Shown here one piece after another: positions 61,613 through 64,000 of a DNA stretch of 64,000 bases (positions are counted from its first letter, which is position 1; each line of letters starts with the position of its first letter). The stretch is from the NCBI RefSeq assembly GCF_013031405.1, contig NZ_WPZY01000015.1, positions 1 to 64,000 of the forward strand, read 5' to 3'. The DNA comes from Ruegeria sp. HKCCD8929. Lineage in GTDB: Bacteria; Pseudomonadota; Alphaproteobacteria; Rhodobacterales; Rhodobacteraceae. The translations under genes and the position numbers were made by a program. The notes beneath the pieces were generated by a model, which was not told where the DNA came from, did not search any database, and saw only the letters and a program-made list of their open reading frames with translations.

Positions 61613-61687
61613 TGGTGGGTGATAAGAGATTTGAACTCCTGACATCTTCGATGTGAACGAAGCGCTCTACCACTGAGCTAATCACCC
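61613..61687 (-). tRNA. tRNA-Val (anticodon CAC)
   Basis: The minus strand folds as a cloverleaf: acceptor GGGTGAT/ATCACCC, D arm GCTC-AGTGGTA-GAGC, anticodon stem CTTCG/CGAAG with loop TTCACAT (anticodon CAC), T arm AGGAG-TTCAAAT-CTCTT, discriminator A, and an encoded CCA (61613-61615). It reads GUG codons. The 3' end faces the accessory gene. Confidence 0.95.
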
Positions 61688-61794
61688 GTGAGGCGGGGTA
61701 TTACCGCGCCTTTTCGGGCTCTGCAAGGGGCATTCAAGGCGACATGCCTTTTTTTGCCAAGCCGGACGCGCGGCGGTTTGCGCCCAGTGGGAAT

Positions 61795-61818
61795 GCCCCG
61801 GCCGTCACGGGCCGGGGC
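61795..61818. terminator. GC-rich hairpin after the porin-like gene
   Basis: GCCCCGGCC (61795-61803) and GGCCGGGGC (61810-61818) form a perfect stem around GTCACG, eight bases beyond the porin-like stop. On the minus strand only ATTCCC follows, with no T run, so it is a weak terminator or mRNA-end hairpin. Confidence 0.5.
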
Positions 61819-61826
61819 AAAGACCT

Positions 61827-62549
61827 TCAGAGGCCGGGGAGTTTGTCGAGAACGCCACGACGGTCAAAGGTGGTGCCGCGGGCGTTGCCCAGGTTCATGC
61901 GAACGCCAAAGCTCACGAAGGCTTCGGTGTTGCTGAACCCGAACGCGTCCAGCCGGGCGGCCCCCAGCGTGCCGAACACTTCCGCGTTGTCGCTCAGCGC
62001 GTAGTTGGCGCCGACGGAATAGACATTCGCGTCGACCAGCCCGCCGAAATTGTCGACCAGATCGTAATTGGCGGTCAGTTCCAGCTGGTCGGTGGCGTAG
62101 CTTTTCATCGCCAGGCCAAAGATGTTTCCGTCCAGTCCCGAAACGCCGTCGACCTCGTGCCGGCCCAGATATCCTTCGATGTCCACCTGGCCCGCGTCAA
62201 AACCCGCCTCGACGCCATAGAAATCCAGATCGTCACCATCGATGCTGTCACGCCCGTAAAAGGCCCCCAGCGAAAGGTTGTCGCTGGCATGGAAATTGCC
62301 GTGCAGCGTGACGTTCGTTCCGGATTCGTCGATTTCGTTGAAGCGATACGTGCCCGCATCCAACTGCAGGCTGAAACTGCGCGAGAACGCCAGTTCGCCA
62401 GCACCGTTCAGATTGTACCGGCTGCCGATATCGGTGTCGGTAAAGGTCGAATATCCAAGCTCGACATAACCGCCCGTCACCTCGACAGCATGGGCCGCAC
62501 CAGCAATCAGCCCGGTCGCCAGCGCGCCGGAAATAATCAGGTTTTTCAA
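61827..62549 (-). CDS. Porin-like outer-membrane beta-barrel protein
   Basis: 240 residues with a signal peptide (MKNLIISGALATGLIAGAAH, cleaved after HA). The mature part alternates polar and hydrophobic residues in strands of about ten (VEVTGGYVELGYSTF, GELAFSRSFSLQLDAGTY, VFGTLGAARLDAFGF) and has short turns rich in D, N and G, as in small alphaproteobacterial outer-membrane barrels. Ligand or function unknown. It ends ...GVLDKLPGL, so it lacks the usual terminal Phe of large porins. Confidence 0.72.
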   Translation of the reverse strand: MKNLIISGALATGLIAGAAHAVEVTGGYVELGYSTFTDTDIGSRYNLNGAGELAFSRSFSLQLDAGTYRFNEIDESGTNVTLHGNFHASDNLSLGAFYGRDSIDGDDLDFYGVEAGFDAGQVDIEGYLGRHEVDGVSGLDGNIFGLAMKSYATDQLELTANYDLVDNFGGLVDANVYSVGANYALSDNAEVFGTLGAARLDAFGFSNTEAFVSFGVRMNLGNARGTTFDRRGVLDKLPGL

Positions 62550-62722
62550 GATCCTGCTCCATTTTTGTCATTGTTTCGCGAAGACCCAAAATGAGAGTCG
62601 CCGCGCAGGCCGTCCTTACCGCGGCAGGACACGCGGGAGTAGGGGCGGATGGTCTTTCCCCACCGCCTGTTGCGCCGTTAACATATTGCAATCCCGCAGC
62701 AGGGTCATGCAGCGACAGAATC

Positions 62723-62755
62723 AAAAAAAGCCGGGCACAAACTGCGCCCGGCTTT
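62723..62755 (-). terminator. Intrinsic terminator of the second TRAP operon
   Basis: AAAGCCGGGC (62727-62736) pairs with GCCCGGCTTT (62746-62755) around a nine-base loop. On the minus strand a T run follows (A run 62723-62729). It lies 41 bases past the receptor gene stop. Confidence 0.85.
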
Positions 62756-62796
62756 CCGTGTCGGCCCCTCCGAAGACAGGCCATACGCGGCTGGCC

Positions 62797-63828
62797 TCAG
62801 CCGTAGCGATAGGGCCGCCCGGCCTTCAGCATATCCGCATTGTACTGCTTGAAGATCTCGACCACCTTCGCCTTGGTCTCGGACTCGGCGGCGATCTCGT
62901 CCCAGAACTGCACGGCCGCCGCCTCGACGGTGGCCCATTCCTCGTCCGGAATGGATGTGAGCTCCATCTTGGTGCCGTTCACCCGCAGGCTGGCCTCGCC
63001 GCCCCAATACCACCATTGGCGGTAGTAGTGCGACTGGTCGCAGCAGACGCGGAACAGGGTCTGCAGGTCTTCGGGCAGCTCGTTCCAGCGGTCCATATTG
63101 GCAAAGAACGACCCCGCCCAGGCGCCCGAGATGTTGTTGGTCAGGAAATAGTTGGTCACATCCGCCCAGCCGACGGTGTAATCCTCGGTGATGCCCGACC
63201 AGGCGATGCCGTCCAGCTCACCAGTCTGCACCGCGACCTCGATATCCTCCCACGGAAGCGTCACCGGCACCACGCCGAACTGCGCCAGGAAGCGTCCGGC
63301 GGTGGGGAAGGTAAAGACGCGCTTCCCCTGCAGATCGGCCAGAGAGTTGATCGGGTCCTTGGTGGCGAAGTGGCAGGGGTCCCAGGCGCCCGCGCTGATA
63401 TGCTTGACGCCGACCTTGGAGTATTCCGCATCCCAGATCTCGTTCAGCCCGTACTGGTTGAACAGCACCGGCACGTCCAGCGAGTAGCGGCTGGCGAACG
63501 GGAAATAGCCGCCGAACACGGTCACTTCGGTGGGCGAGGCCATCGAGTCGTCATCCGACTGCACCGCGTCGATGGTGCCGCGCTGCATGGCGCGGAACAG
63601 CTCGCCGGTGGGCACCAGCTGATCGGCAAAGAACAGCTCGATCTGCATCCGGTCGCCGGCGATCTTGTTGAACATGTCGATGGCGGGCACGATCACATGC
63701 TCGGCCAGCGCCGGGCCCGCATAGGTCTGCATCCGCCACTTGACGGTCGATTGCGCCAGAGCCGGCGTGGCCAGTGCCGCGGCGGGCGCGATAGCGGCCC
63801 CTTTGATGAACTTGCGTCTTGATGTCAT
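62797..63828 (-). CDS. TRAP transporter receptor with Tat signal (TakP-like)
   Basis: 343 residues from ATG 63828 behind GGGAGAGAGAG. The leader MTSRRKFIKGAAIAPAAALA has the twin-arginine SRRKFIK motif, so export is by Tat. The mature part resembles the TakP/DctP group with WRMQTYAGPAL near the start, FPTAGRFLAQFGV and QTGELDGIAWSG, and a characteristic late QWWYWGGEASLRVNG. TakP-type receptors bind 2-oxo acids, but related ones take other carboxylates. It follows the DctM-type permease on the same strand, and is unrelated to the dctPQM locus at 37-40 kb. Confidence 0.85.
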   Translation of the reverse strand: MTSRRKFIKGAAIAPAAALATPALAQSTVKWRMQTYAGPALAEHVIVPAIDMFNKIAGDRMQIELFFADQLVPTGELFRAMQRGTIDAVQSDDDSMASPTEVTVFGGYFPFASRYSLDVPVLFNQYGLNEIWDAEYSKVGVKHISAGAWDPCHFATKDPINSLADLQGKRVFTFPTAGRFLAQFGVVPVTLPWEDIEVAVQTGELDGIAWSGITEDYTVGWADVTNYFLTNNISGAWAGSFFANMDRWNELPEDLQTLFRVCCDQSHYYRQWWYWGGEASLRVNGTKMELTSIPDEEWATVEAAAVQFWDEIAAESETKAKVVEIFKQYNADMLKAGRPYRYG

Positions 63829-63889
63829 TCTCTCTCTCCCGGTTGTTGAACTTGCGAATGTGCTCCCCTCAGCCCCGGTTCGCCCGGGG

Positions 63890-64000
63890 TCATTTGTTGT
63901 AGACATAGTCCGGCAGCCACAGCGCGATCTGCGGAAAGGTCATGATGATCGCCAGCGCCAGCGTCATCACCATCACGAACGGCAGGATCGAGCCGTAGAT
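63890..64000 (-). CDS. TRAP transporter large permease, C-terminal end only
   Basis: The last 36 codons of a gene running off the right edge. The text ends SILPFVMVMTLALAIIMTFP followed by QIALWLPDYVYNK, matching the final membrane segment and FPxIALWLP ending of DctM permeases. The receptor gene follows 61 bases downstream on the minus strand, with a CCCCGG/CCGGGG hairpin (63873-63889) between them. Confidence 0.85.
   Translation of the reverse strand: MYGSILPFVMVMTLALAIIMTFPQIALWLPDYVYNK

Noticed and set aside
60195..61690. Genomic island with attachment site at tRNA-Val
   Set aside because: No integrase and no repeated tRNA 3' end was seen; only one accessory gene lies there.

Overview
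The window looks like a chromosomal segment of a marine Rhodobacteraceae (Roseobacter-group) alphaproteobacterium. It is GC-rich with short intergenic gaps. It carries lineage-typical sets: a cobA-DUF2849-cysI-cysH-DUF934-fpr sulfur operon, a dctBD-dctPQM TRAP locus, sarcosine-oxidase-like and glutamate-synthase-like methylamine genes, and infC standing alone with its own terminator. No CRISPR array, rRNA or intact insertion sequence was seen. The only RNA gene found is one tRNA-Val(CAC).

Layout. 1-8.2 kb: the 3' part of a thiamine-diphosphate enzyme, a UspA protein, a GntR regulator, and a complete branched-chain-amino-acid-type ABC transporter ending in a hydantoin/Asp-Glu-racemase-like enzyme. 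8.3-19.7 kb: a complete N-methylglutamate (NMG) pathway for methylamine use, mgdABCD (NMG dehydrogenase), two regulator genes (AraC/GlxA-type and XRE-cupin), mgsABC (NMG synthase) and gmaS, with a strong intrinsic terminator just before gmaS. 19.8-25.9 kb: GST/HxlR divergent pair with a double operator, an AGE-family epimerase and a formylglycine sulfatase flanking a frameshifted small ORF, a GNAT enzyme, and infC apparently starting at ATA. 25.9-32.5 kb: LysR gene and the assimilatory sulfur operon with a divergent Lrp/AsnC gene. 32.5-40.3 kb: a P450 and the dct locus; DctD lacks the sigma-54 contact loop, and twin palindromes lie upstream of dctP. 40.3-46.3 kb: cytosine deaminase, methyltransferase, MarR, tpiA, a 2OG/Fe(II) oxygenase, and a LysR-VOC-isochorismatase cluster.

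46.5-50.6 kb is an AT-richer island with three genes of no recognised family, translationally coupled in part; it is the best candidate for an undescribed system, possibly a secreted effector with partners. 50.6-64 kb returns to housekeeping: A-type Fe-S carrier, SufT-like protein, a secreted unknown, NfeD/SPFH pair, nucleoside hydrolase, tgt, lon, an unknown accessory gene wedged between lon and tRNA-Val, a porin-like protein, and a second TRAP receptor with the end of its DctM permease.

How it fits together: the segment is rich in uptake and catabolism of small nitrogenous and carboxylic compounds (LIV ABC, two TRAP systems, methylamine via glutamate adducts), each with a dedicated regulator next to it. 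Function names rest on reading motifs and lengths by eye; no database search was run.
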